64,000 bases of DNA, from NCBI RefSeq assembly GCF_008327685.1, contig NZ_BDDE01000031.1:1-64000 (forward strand), given 5' to 3'. The stretch is from Actinomadura sp. K4S16 (lineage in GTDB: Bacteria; Actinomycetota; Actinomycetes; Streptosporangiales; Streptosporangiaceae). A program made the translations under genes and the position numbers. The notes under the pieces are model-generated. The model did no database searches. It was not told where the DNA came from and saw only the letters and a program-made list of their open reading frames with translations. Positions 1 through 8,198 of this stretch are shown in pieces (the stretch's first letter is position 1; each line of letters starts with the position of its first letter).

Positions 1-10
1 ACATATTAGG

Positions 11-40
11 AAAGGCCCCGCCGATCACGGCGGGGCCTTT
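11..40 (+). terminator. Rho-independent-type terminator hairpin
   Basis: A perfect 13-bp stem (AAAGGCCCCGCCG pairing with CGGCGGGGCCTTT) closes a 4-base loop and runs into a pyrimidine-rich CTTGTTT tract. It probably ends a gene or RNA lying to the left of the window. Confidence 0.8.
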
Positions 41-668
41 CTTGTTTCATCGGGATTGCAGTGGCCGCCGTTTTCGGGGTCGATCCTCAAGCTGAGTGCT
101 GCGGACGAACGAACGCGTGGGGCGCGGTCGCCGGCGGCCCTGTGGTGGCATGCCGTTCGTCGGCGCTGACCTGGCCGTGAAGGGTGGGGTTCGACTCTCG
201 GCGGAGTTGGGTGGTGGACGGTGCGAGACCGCTGACCATCTCCAGTCCCGGGAGGGGCTCCCGTATTCCGGGGATAGCTCAGGCCAACATCAGTTTGGGC
301 AGGATTCATCCTCGCCCCCGCCCCCGCGCTCGCCCTTGCGCCCGGCCTCGACCAGGTGGACGTCCCCGGTAGCCCGGTCGGTGACTGGTGACTGTAGCTC
401 GTCCGGCTTGACGTGATCGTTCGACCGTCGAGGCGGGGTTCGTCGAGACGGGTTCGCTGGGTGGCGTTAGCTCCTGCGCTCGTTGAGCGGCTTACCGACT
501 GAGCTCGTCAGTGGTCGGCGGGAGGGGGGCGATGGCGACGGGACCCAAGGGCCGTGGCGCGTTCATCGCGGTTACGGCGCGAGCCGGGCACGGCGGCTGA
601 CCCTTCCGCGGTTCAGTGCCAGTCATCCGCCACCCCTAGGAGGGGCGGTGGCGGTTGTCCGGCCGCGT
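41..668. other. Intergenic stretch with no supported gene
   Basis: No open frame here has a convincing start, codon bias or recognisable protein. The only structure seen is short: a small hairpin CGCTC-GTT-GAGCG near 477-489 and a D-arm-like string (minus strand, about 489-514) that does not fold into a tRNA. The stretch looks less GC-biased than its neighbours and could be degraded sequence. Confidence 0.4.
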
Positions 669-1595
669 TCAGGTTCGGGTGGCGAGGGTCTCGGGCTTGC
701 GGGTGCGTGCTACCTCGGGGGTGCGGGCGTCCAAACTGATCTTGGCGAGGGCGTGGCGGCCGAGGTCGGCTGTTCCAGAGTGCTTGGTCTCTTCCTGGGT
801 CAGGTAGACGGTCAGGTCGGGGAAGGTGACCAGCCATCCGCCATCGCCGGCTGTGGCGGTTCGGAAATCGCGTGGGTCGCGCGGGGCGGCCAGTCTTTCC
901 TTGGCGAAGTCTGTCGCGGAGTCGGCCTCGCGGGTTCCGGCGGGGACGAAGGTGCCGTTGCGGAAGTAGACCGTGGTCTGGGTCCGATCACCAGCGGCCA
1001 GGGCGGCCTCGGACACGGTGGCCGGCGGCTCCGGGGGGCGATGGGTGAGCGTGCGTCGTGTGCTCCGCCGCCGGATCCGCCAGATCTTGGCCACCGCCCA
1101 GATGAGGAGCACCGGCCAGAGGACCAGCAGGGCCACGAGCAGGCCGGTTCCGGGCGCGTCCACCTTGATTCGCAGTGCCTCGTTGGAGCGGTCGCACGCG
1201 ACCGCGACGTAGTCGGTGGCAGGGGCCTGGAACGCCCCGACCCATCGGTATCCCTTGATCTCCGCGGAGTCGCCGGAGTGCCGGACGCGGTCCAGCGTCA
1301 GCGGATAGGTGCCGTTCTGCCCGGCCAGCGCGCAGGATCCCGGGTCGGCGGCACTTCCGACGACGTGGACGCGGTAACGCAGACCCTCGTCCACCCAGAG
1401 CACCGGACGGCTGTCGTTGGGGACGTTTCCGGACCGGACGGCGTCGACCGTGCTCGCGGTGAGGAGTGCGTGGTGCGTCCCCCAGAAGAGCGCGGTGAGC
1501 AAGGCGAGCAGGACCACGGGCCAAGCCGGAATCAGATACGCGCGCCAGGACGTGGCGAAGGGCACCCGATACCGATATGCAACCTTTTTCGGCAC
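669..1595 (-). CDS. Two-helix membrane protein of unknown function
   Basis: A 308-residue protein that I do not recognise as a named family. The N-terminus is basic, followed by a hydrophobic helix at about residues 20-42. An extracytoplasmic-looking domain of roughly 105 residues with two Cys comes next, then a second helix at about 150-172, a basic Arg-rich stretch and a cytoplasmic tail of about 130 residues. The layout resembles actinobacterial DUF3592-like membrane proteins, but that is only an impression. The GTG start is supported by a TACAAT box ending 6 bases upstream, which suggests a leaderless transcript. The gene is divergent from the M16-like protease with a 41-base gap, so the two may be co-regulated. 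Confidence 0.65.
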   Translation of the reverse strand: MPKKVAYRYRVPFATSWRAYLIPAWPVVLLALLTALFWGTHHALLTASTVDAVRSGNVPNDSRPVLWVDEGLRYRVHVVGSAADPGSCALAGQNGTYPLTLDRVRHSGDSAEIKGYRWVGAFQAPATDYVAVACDRSNEALRIKVDAPGTGLLVALLVLWPVLLIWAVAKIWRIRRRSTRRTLTHRPPEPPATVSEAALAAGDRTQTTVYFRNGTFVPAGTREADSATDFAKERLAAPRDPRDFRTATAGDGGWLVTFPDLTVYLTQEETKHSGTADLGRHALAKISLDARTPEVARTRKPETLATRT

Positions 1596-1601
1596 CCGCG
1601 A

Positions 1602-1607
1602 ATTGTA
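1602..1607 (-). promoter_or_regulatory. -10 box of the membrane-protein gene (leaderless type)
   Basis: TACAAT on the minus strand ends 6 bases before the GTG at 1595. No clear -35 is visible at 17-18 bp. The spacing places transcription initiation at or next to the start codon. Confidence 0.55.
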
Positions 1608-1636
1608 CGATCTTGCGGCCTGGAGAGGGAGATCAT

Positions 1637-4132
1637 TTGGACGTTACACGTACCGAGATCGACGGCGTTCCCGTGTTCTGGAGCAAGGGCGCGCCGGGCG
1701 ATGACGACCATCGAGCGGCGCTGGTGTTCCGCGTGGGGCGGGCCGACGAGACCCTGGCAAGGGGCGGGCTCACCCACCTGGTGGAGCATCTGGCGCTGCA
1801 TGCGGTCGGCGATTCCGACTATCACCACAACGGCGTCGTGAACGCCGTGACCACCATGTTAGTCACCCATGGCGAGCCCGCGGAGATCGCTTCATTTCTG
1901 ACGACCGTGTGCGAATCGCTGTGCGCGCTTCCCATGGATCGCCTGGAGGCGGAGAAGAACATCCTGCGGACCGAGGCCGAGGGACGCGACGCAGGGCTGC
2001 AAGGCCAGCTGCTGCTGTGGCGCTACGGTGCCGCCACCTATGGCCTGCCCGCCTACGACGAGCACGGGCTGACCGCCTTAACCCCCGAGGACGTCCAGGA
2101 GTGGGCGGCGCGCTGGTTCACCAGGAACAACGCGGCACTGGCGATCGTCGGCGGCCCGCCGCCCGAGGGGCTGACGCTGCCGCTTCCCGAGGGCGAACGG
2201 CGGCCGGTCCCGGAACCGACGAGCGCCCTGCCCCGGACACCCGCCTACTTCAACGCCGACGTCAAGGGTGTCGCGCTGAGCGCGATCGTGCCGCGCTCGT
2301 CCGCCGCCCGGGTCTACGCCGACGTCCTCGGCCGCCGCCTTCACCGGGTGCTGCGGAGGGACAATGCGCTGAGCTACACGACGAGCGTCGACTTCTCATC
2401 GAGCACCGGGGACGGTGTGGAACTGCTCGCGTTCGCGGACGGTCTGGCCGAGGTGCGCCCGGAACTCGCGGAGCGGTTCTGCGGGGAGATCGGGCGCATC
2501 GCGGCCGAGCCTGTCGACGCGGCCGAACTCGCGGAGGTACTCGCGGCGCGACGCGCTCGCACAGGCTCCGACGAGGCCCGCGCCTCGCAGCCGATGAGGC
2601 GGTGCCTTGCCGAACTGCTGGGAGCCCCGCTGCTGACGACGGACGAGGCCCTGGCGGAGCTCGACGCGGTGCGGCCCGAGGACGTCCAGGAGGTCGGCCG
2701 CGCCGTGCTGGACACCGCGCTCCTGATGCTTCCGCACGGCGAAGAGCCGCAAGGGGCGCGTTTCGCCCCGGCCCCGACCCGTTCCATGGTCGCGGTCGAG
2801 GGCCGCGTCCACACCCGAGCCGGCGATGTCCAGCAGGGGCTGATCGTCGGCCCCGAGGGGGTCACCTCGCTGACCGGCCCGATCATGGCGACCGTGCGCT
2901 TCGACCAGTGCGCCGCGGTGTTCGCGTGGCCGGACGGGGCACGCGCGCTGATCGGCCTGGACGGCGTGACGGTCGGGGTCGAGCCGAACCTCTGGCGCTC
3001 CGGCACGGCCGCCGTCGCGGAGATCGACCGGCACGCCCCCGCCGAGCTGGTCGTCCGCAAGCCGGCCCGCCCCGACGACCGCGTCCTGTCTCCTGGCGAC
3101 GACGCCTCCTCGGCCGATGAGGAGGAGGGCGGCTCGGCGTCGGCCGGCGTGGTGGCCGCGCTCTTCGGGCTGCCCGGCAAGATCAGGTCGCGGCGGCGAC
3201 GGCCGGCCTGGCGGGACGAGGCGCTGGCGGCGGCGCTGCCGAAGGTGCGCGGCGGCGACCTGCGCGCGGGCCTGGAACTGCTGGCACGCACCCGGGACGA
3301 CGCCGAGACCCGCAGCCTCTACGTGGAGGGCCTCACCGACGCCGCGCTCGGACAGGCCGAGCGGCTCACGCGACTGTACGCGGACGATCCCGACGACCCG
3401 GACCTGTGCCTGTGGCTTGGCGCGACCCGTGTCGCGGAGGCGTGGGAGGCGCGCAGCGCCCAACGCGCGGAGTACGTCGACGCGGAACGGTTCGGCCGGT
3501 TCTGGCGGCTGCTCGCCCTCGCGGGCCCGCCGCTCTACCGTGCCGCCGAGCTGCTGCCCGCGGACCCCGTCCCCTGGAACAGCCTCCAGTCGTACGGCAT
3601 CGGCATGCAGCTCGGACGGGACGAACTGGACCGGATCTGGCGTGAGCTGACGGAGCGCGACCCGTCCCTCTACGCGGGCCATATCTCCCGTTCCCAGGCA
3701 TTGTGCAAGAAGTGGTGGGGTTCGGAGGCCGAGGTGCTGGACTTCGCCGAGGCGGTCGTCGCCGCGGCCGAGCCGGGCGACCCGGTGACCGCGGTACTGG
3801 CGGTGGCGCACCTGGAGATCGGCGGTGAGATCGGCACCTGGGACGACCTGAACCGCTACCTGGCCCGGCCCTCGGTGCACGCCGCGCTCGTGGCGGCCGC
3901 CGACCGGTGGCTCGCCGGGGACCGGCCGCATCCGAGGAACCTGGAGGCCCACCACTTCTTCGGTGCGGTGTTCTACCGGGCCGGCGACCACGACCGGGCC
4001 CGGCGCCATCTCAGCCGGGTCGGCCGCACCAGCCCGCCCGAACGCGCGTGGGGGTACGCGCCCGACGCAGACCGGCTACTGGTCCAGGCCCGGCGGGACG
4101 TCCGCGCGAAGCGTGAGGAGCCGCCGCACTAA
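1637..4132 (+). CDS. M16 (insulinase/pitrilysin)-like metalloprotease fused to a PH-like and a helical C-terminal region
   Basis: 831 residues. The TTG start is chosen because GGAGAGGGAG lies 5 bases upstream and because it clears the divergent gene; an in-frame ATG at 1577 would overlap that gene and lacks a Shine-Dalgarno site. Residues 1-180 look like an M16 catalytic half, with the inverted zinc motif H47-L-V-E50-H51 and a probable third ligand Glu near 113 in an I-L-R-T-E context. A second, degenerate M16-like half follows to about 390. Residues ~405-495 look beta-rich, possibly PH/GRAM-like. After an acidic linker and a basic patch, residues ~540-820 are helical and TPR/DUF4034-like. 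Ordinary bacterial M16 peptidases end near 430 residues, so the tail is unusual. No signal peptide is seen, so it is probably cytoplasmic. Confidence 0.7.
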   Translation: MDVTRTEIDGVPVFWSKGAPGDDDHRAALVFRVGRADETLARGGLTHLVEHLALHAVGDSDYHHNGVVNAVTTMLVTHGEPAEIASFLTTVCESLCALPMDRLEAEKNILRTEAEGRDAGLQGQLLLWRYGAATYGLPAYDEHGLTALTPEDVQEWAARWFTRNNAALAIVGGPPPEGLTLPLPEGERRPVPEPTSALPRTPAYFNADVKGVALSAIVPRSSAARVYADVLGRRLHRVLRRDNALSYTTSVDFSSSTGDGVELLAFADGLAEVRPELAERFCGEIGRIAAEPVDAAELAEVLAARRARTGSDEARASQPMRRCLAELLGAPLLTTDEALAELDAVRPEDVQEVGRAVLDTALLMLPHGEEPQGARFAPAPTRSMVAVEGRVHTRAGDVQQGLIVGPEGVTSLTGPIMATVRFDQCAAVFAWPDGARALIGLDGVTVGVEPNLWRSGTAAVAEIDRHAPAELVVRKPARPDDRVLSPGDDASSADEEEGGSASAGVVAALFGLPGKIRSRRRRPAWRDEALAAALPKVRGGDLRAGLELLARTRDDAETRSLYVEGLTDAALGQAERLTRLYADDPDDPDLCLWLGATRVAEAWEARSAQRAEYVDAERFGRFWRLLALAGPPLYRAAELLPADPVPWNSLQSYGIGMQLGRDELDRIWRELTERDPSLYAGHISRSQALCKKWWGSEAEVLDFAEAVVAAAEPGDPVTAVLAVAHLEIGGEIGTWDDLNRYLARPSVHAALVAAADRWLAGDRPHPRNLEAHHFFGAVFYRAGDHDRARRHLSRVGRTSPPERAWGYAPDADRLLVQARRDVRAKREEPPH

Positions 4133-4641
4133 GGGCGCAGGCCGGGGCCGTCCTGTGCGAGGGCCTTCGCATAGGCGGACAGCGAGCGGTTGTACTGCGG
4201 GAGGTGGCGGGAGAGCGCGCCGAGCGCGAGCCCGGCCGCCTCCCGCTCGCGTCCGACGTCGGTGAGCGCGAGCGCGAGGAACGCGGTGATGGCGTCGTCG
4301 AGCTCGTCCGAGCCGGCCTCGCGTTCCGCGGTCAGCAGCGCGACGCTCTCGTCGGCCCGGCCGAGGTTGCGGAGCGTGCTGGCGTACTGGATCACGGCCT
4401 GCCTCCGCCGCGGTCCGGAAAGCCCTGCGGCGAAGGCCCGCCGGTAGTGGTCGGCGGCCTCCGCCTCGTGGTCGAGGGCGTCGTGCGCGGAGGCCAGCTC
4501 GTACTCGGCGACGGCGTCGCCGGGCGGGAGCTCGCCGGTCAGGGCTTCGACCTTGCCGAGGAAGTCCTCGGGGGTGTGGTCGTCGAAGGCGTCCCATAGT
4601 GCGGCCATGCGCGCTTCCCAGTCGGGCGCGGGGTTGATCAT
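4129..4641 (-). CDS. Tetratricopeptide-repeat protein
   Basis: A 170-residue, all-helical protein with TPR-like repeats. The pattern of small residues (A-x-Y-E-L-A-S-A-H, A-x-x-H-Y-R-R-A) recurs from about residue 40 to 160, and it resembles the short TPR proteins common in actinobacteria. It is probably a protein-protein interaction module; no partner can be named. The gene converges with the M16-like gene, and the two stop codons overlap by 4 bases. TAGGCT ends 7 bases before the ATG, with no Shine-Dalgarno site, so a leaderless start is likely even though a P450 gene lies 16 bases upstream on the same strand. Confidence 0.75.
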   Translation of the reverse strand: MINPAPDWEARMAALWDAFDDHTPEDFLGKVEALTGELPPGDAVAEYELASAHDALDHEAEAADHYRRAFAAGLSGPRRRQAVIQYASTLRNLGRADESVALLTAEREAGSDELDDAITAFLALALTDVGREREAAGLALGALSRHLPQYNRSLSAYAKALAQDGPGLRP

Positions 4642-4657
4642 AAGCGTGAGCCTACGG

Positions 4658-5947
4658 TCATCCGTCCCGCTGCGGAGGTTCGAGGTCGAGCCAGAGCTCG
4701 GCCGGGTGACGGATCACGGTGACGGTGTTCCAGAGGACGTCGTGCGGCGCGTGGTGCAGCCGCGCGTCCGGGAAGCGGCGGGTCAGCTCGCGCAGGACGG
4801 TGTTCAGCTCCAGCCGGGCCAGCGGAGCGCCGAGGCAGACGTGCGGACCGGCTCCGAAGGCGAGGTGGGGGTTCGGGGCGCGCTGGAAGTCGATCCGCTC
4901 GGGGGCGTCGAACACGCCCGGGTCGCGGTTGGCGCGGTCGACCGCCGGAATCACCAGGTCGCCCTCGCGCAGCGGGACGCCGCCGAGTTCGACCTCGCGG
5001 GCGACCCGGCGCGGCTGCGCGGATTCGAACGCGGTGCCGGGAGTGGTGCGCAGCAGTTCCTCGACCGCGCCGGGAATGCGGTCGGGGCGGGCCGCGAGAA
5101 GGCGGTAGAGGGTGTCGCCGCCGTCCTCCCGGGTGGTGAGGAGCCGGAACAGGAAGCCCGCGATCGCGGCGGCCGTCGTCTCCCATCCCGCGACGACGAC
5201 GCTCGCCGCCAGCAGCGCCGCCTCCTCCAGACCGGTCCGCCGGCGGACGGCGTTGGCGGCGATCACGGAGAGCAGGCCGCCTTCCCCGGAGCCGGGTTCC
5301 GTCTCCGCCATGAGCCCGCCGAGGCGCTCGGCCATGTAGCCGCTCATCTCCAGCACCGCGCGCTCGTTCTCGGCGGCGCGGTCGGCGCCCGTGGACAGGA
5401 ACATGTCGCCCCACCTCCGGAACAGCGGCAGGTCGTCGTCCGGCAGGTGCATCACGCCCCCGATGACGCCGAGGGTGAGGGGCATGGCGAGCTGCTCGTT
5501 GACCTCGATCGGATCGCCCGCCTGGACGAGCGAGTCGAGCAGCGAGGTGGTGAGCCGGTCGACGGTCGGCCGGTACCGGTCGATCCGGGCGGGCGCGAAC
5601 GCGTTGCCGACCAGGTCGCGGTGCACGCGGTGTTCACGGCCGTCCCGCGCCAGCATCGTCGGGGAAGTGGGCGGGTAGGGCGGGATCGCGTCGGCTCCCG
5701 CACGGCGGAACGTGTCCTGCTCGCGCAGGACGCGCAGGCACTCCCTGTGCCCGGTGACCAGGAACGCCTGGTGCCCTTCCGGGAGGCGGACACGGGCGAC
5801 GGGCGCGAGTCCGTCGTAGAGAGGGGACAGTCCCATCGGATCGTCGGGACGGACCCCGTCGACCGGAACGTCCTGGCAGGGGAACGGGTATCGCGGGTGA
5901 TCGGTCGACGGCACGGCGCTCCTTGCGGATGTCGCTGGGATGGTCAC
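4658..5947 (-). CDS. Cytochrome P450
   Basis: 429 residues, the normal size for a soluble bacterial class I P450. All hallmarks are present: the I-helix oxygen-activation motif A-G-W-E-T-T (about 253-258), the K-helix E-x-x-R (about 297-300) and the haem loop F-G-A-G-P-H-V-C-L-G with the thiolate Cys near 371. It needs a ferredoxin and reductase, neither of which is adjacent. A longer frame extends upstream, but the GTG giving an N-terminus of type V-T-I-P-A is preferred: it has a purine-rich stretch at SD distance, and the extra 56 residues are not P450-like. The substrate is unknown. Confidence 0.9.
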   Translation of the reverse strand: MTIPATSARSAVPSTDHPRYPFPCQDVPVDGVRPDDPMGLSPLYDGLAPVARVRLPEGHQAFLVTGHRECLRVLREQDTFRRAGADAIPPYPPTSPTMLARDGREHRVHRDLVGNAFAPARIDRYRPTVDRLTTSLLDSLVQAGDPIEVNEQLAMPLTLGVIGGVMHLPDDDLPLFRRWGDMFLSTGADRAAENERAVLEMSGYMAERLGGLMAETEPGSGEGGLLSVIAANAVRRRTGLEEAALLAASVVVAGWETTAAAIAGFLFRLLTTREDGGDTLYRLLAARPDRIPGAVEELLRTTPGTAFESAQPRRVAREVELGGVPLREGDLVIPAVDRANRDPGVFDAPERIDFQRAPNPHLAFGAGPHVCLGAPLARLELNTVLRELTRRFPDARLHHAPHDVLWNTVTVIRHPAELWLDLEPPQRDG

Positions 5948-6466
5948 TCGTCTGCCCCGAAGCTCCGCGACACGCACGTCCCCGTCAACCCGGGGTGAGG
6001 TGCATGTGGCGTCCGCGACATCTGGGGCCTGCGCAACGCTTGTGCAACGTGGGATGCGGCAGAATTGGACCGCCCGGCCATGGCCGGAATCATGGTCGCG
6101 TCGGTGCCAACCCACACACGTGCACCGGCGCGGCCGCCGGTCGGCGGATCAGACGCCCGCACCGCGGTCCTCGGCGGCGCCGCGCCCGTTCCCCGGGACG
6201 GAGCGGGACGGGGTCACGCCCGCGAACCCGTCCAGGGAACGGCGCCAGGGTACGTCTGGATCGAGATCGAGTGGCTCGCGGCGGCCAGCCGCCTCGGCGC
6301 CCTGACCTGCCGTCGAGCCGGAACACCGTGCTACTCCCGCCACCGGCAGTGGCACCAGCACAAACTTCGCCAGTGTTCGGGGCCGTGATCAGGCGATGCC
6401 AGACAGACTTGGACACGGCACGGATTGGACCTGTCCCCGCACCGGACCTGGCCATACCGTCCGCCC
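5948..6466. other. Divergent intergenic region, about 520 bp
   Basis: No gene is supported. The region holds the promoters of the P450 (leftward) and the secreted protease (rightward). A 14-bp perfect palindrome, CCGGCCATGGCCGG, lies at 6074-6087. ATTGGACC occurs twice (6064-6071 and 6424-6431), the second copy about 40 bp before the protease start. TACCGT at 6455-6460 ends 6 bases before that ATG and may be its -10 box. Confidence 0.45.
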
Positions 6467-7492
6467 ATGCGTAACACACGACGTCTCGCACTCGCGGCCG
6501 TGGCCGCGTTTCCCCTCATGGCCGCGCTGCCGGCGGCGTCCGCCGCGGACTCCGGCGCGACCGCCGCCGGGACCGTCTTCTACCCCAACCCCGTCCAACA
6601 GCTCGGGGACCAGTCCCTCACCGACGCGAAGGACGCCGACTACGCCGCCCTCGCGCCCGCCTACCGGCAGGTCACCCTCACCGACCTCGACGGGTCCGGG
6701 TCGCTCACCGGACGGTACGCGCGGGTCAAGAGCGAGACCGGCAAGGCCGCCCGGATCGAGAACGGCGCGCTGCCCGCCTACCATCGCGACTCCGACCAGT
6801 TCGAGCAGGTGATGGGCTACTACTGGGTGACGACCGCGCAGCGGTACCTGCAGCACCTCGGGTTCGGGTCCGGGCTCCGCCCCGTGAACCAGCGGCAGAT
6901 CGAAGTGCGGATCAACCAGTACGGCGGCGACAACTCCTTCTTCCGCCCCGACAAGGCGAACATCACGCTCGGCAAGGGCGGGATCGACGACGCCGAGGAC
7001 GCCGAGGTGGTCATCCACGAGTACGGCCACTCCGTGCAGGACGGCCAGGTCACCGGGTTCGGCACGAACCTGGAGTCCGGATCGATCGGGGAGGCGTTCG
7101 GCGACTACCTGGCAGTGGCGGTCACCAGCTGGGCGACCGGCACGCCGACCAAGACCCCGGAGCCGTGCGTCGCCGACTGGGACTCGGTGTCCTACACGTC
7201 CGGACCCACGCACTGCCTGCGGAGGCTGGACGGGACGAAGCACTACCCCGAGGACGTCCGCGGTGAGGTCCACGCCGACGGCGAGATCTGGTCGCGGGCC
7301 CTCTGGGACATCCGGCAGTCGCTCGGCGACACCCAGGCGAGCACGCTGATCGTCGAGGCGCAGTTCGCGTTCGCGCCGGACACCTCGTTCAAGGCCGCCG
7401 CCGAGGCGACCGTCGCCGCCGCCCAGCGCCTCTACGGAGCGAAGGCGGCGAAGGCGGCACAGGCGGCGTTCGCCGCGCGGGGCATCCTGTGA
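6467..7492 (+). CDS. Secreted zinc metalloprotease, M36/M4-like (HExxH)
   Basis: 341 residues with a classical Sec signal peptide: a basic R-R, a hydrophobic core and a cleavage-like A-S-A near residue 26. The catalytic motif H184-E-Y-G-H188 is followed about 20 residues later by G-S-I-G-E209-A-F-G-D-Y, the gluzincin third-ligand Glu. The helix layout and C-terminal Ala-rich end fit the fungalysin (M36) side of the gluzincins rather than full-length thermolysin, and there is no long propeptide. It is probably exported and acts on extracellular protein. There is no clear SD before the ATG, and TACCGT 6 bases upstream suggests a leaderless mRNA. Confidence 0.8.
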   Translation: MRNTRRLALAAVAAFPLMAALPAASAADSGATAAGTVFYPNPVQQLGDQSLTDAKDADYAALAPAYRQVTLTDLDGSGSLTGRYARVKSETGKAARIENGALPAYHRDSDQFEQVMGYYWVTTAQRYLQHLGFGSGLRPVNQRQIEVRINQYGGDNSFFRPDKANITLGKGGIDDAEDAEVVIHEYGHSVQDGQVTGFGTNLESGSIGEAFGDYLAVAVTSWATGTPTKTPEPCVADWDSVSYTSGPTHCLRRLDGTKHYPEDVRGEVHADGEIWSRALWDIRQSLGDTQASTLIVEAQFAFAPDTSFKAAAEATVAAAQRLYGAKAAKAAQAAFAARGIL

Positions 7493-7547
7493 CCGCTTGA
7501 TCGTCGAGGGCGTGGTGCGGCCGTAAGGAGCGATATAGCATTCGCTC

Positions 7548-8171
7548 ATGATCACGGCCGCGCTCGCCTTCGCCGTCGCCGCGTTGATCGTCAACGTGGT
7601 GCCGGGACTCGACACATTCCTGGTGCTCAGGACCTCCGTCGCGCAGGGACGGAGCCAAGGCTTGGCCGCGGCGCTCGGAATCATGGCCGGGTGCGCGGTG
7701 TGGGGACTCGCCACGGCGGTCGGGCTGACCGCGCTGCTGACCGCCTCGCATGTCGCGTACAACGTGGTGCGCGTCTGCGGCGCCGCCTACCTGGTGTGGC
7801 TCGGGGCGACGGCCCTCTGGCACGCCAGAAGGAAGGGCGAGGTCGAACATCCCGAGCCCGTCGTGGCCGCGGGATGGCGTGCGGCGTTCCGCGCGGGAGT
7901 CGGGACCAACCTGCTGAACCCCAAGGCGGGCGTCTTCTACATGAGCCTCGTCCCGCAGTTCATGCCGCACGGCGCACCGGTGTTCGGCACGACGATCCTG
8001 TTCACCGCGATCGACGTGGTCGAGTTGGCGGTCTGGTTCTGGCTCGTGTCGGGCGCGGCCGCCGCCATGGGGGAGCGGCTGCGGCGCCCGTCGTTCCGGC
8101 GCCGGATGGAGCAGCTCAGCGGCGTGGCCTTCCTCGGCTTCGCCGCCAACCTCCTGGCCGACCGCCCCTGA
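7548..8171 (+). CDS. LysE/RhtB-family amino-acid exporter
   Basis: 207 residues with about six hydrophobic helices, the usual LysE size. The N-terminal signature N-V-V-P-G-L-D-T and the later G-x-x-x-N-L-L-N-P-K-A motif are typical of LysE/RhtB translocators, which use the proton gradient to export amino acids or derivatives such as homoserine lactone. The substrate cannot be told from sequence. TAGCAT ends 6 bases before the ATG, so leaderless initiation is likely. It converges with the phosphotransferase gene, with a 27-base gap and no visible terminator. Confidence 0.88.
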   Translation: MITAALAFAVAALIVNVVPGLDTFLVLRTSVAQGRSQGLAAALGIMAGCAVWGLATAVGLTALLTASHVAYNVVRVCGAAYLVWLGATALWHARRKGEVEHPEPVVAAGWRAAFRAGVGTNLLNPKAGVFYMSLVPQFMPHGAPVFGTTILFTAIDVVELAVWFWLVSGAAAAMGERLRRPSFRRRMEQLSGVAFLGFAANLLADRP

Positions 8172-8198
8172 CCCAGGCGACGGTCACGGCGAACGGCG

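Noticed and set aside
184-200. GGTTCGACTC, resembling a tRNA T-loop on the plus strand
   Set aside because: Flanking bases do not pair into a 5-bp T-stem and no other tRNA arms are present.
420-514. tRNA-like D-arm string (minus strand, GAGCTCAGTCGGTAAG) and a T-loop-like GGTCGAA nearby
   Set aside because: No 7-bp acceptor stem, no closing D-stem and no anticodon stem of correct spacing could be drawn; at most a chance or decayed fragment.
483-1841. Long open frame on the plus strand across the first membrane-protein gene
   Set aside because: It is the antisense shadow of the gene at 669-1595, which has membrane helices and a promoter; the plus-strand product is low-complexity Gly/Arg.
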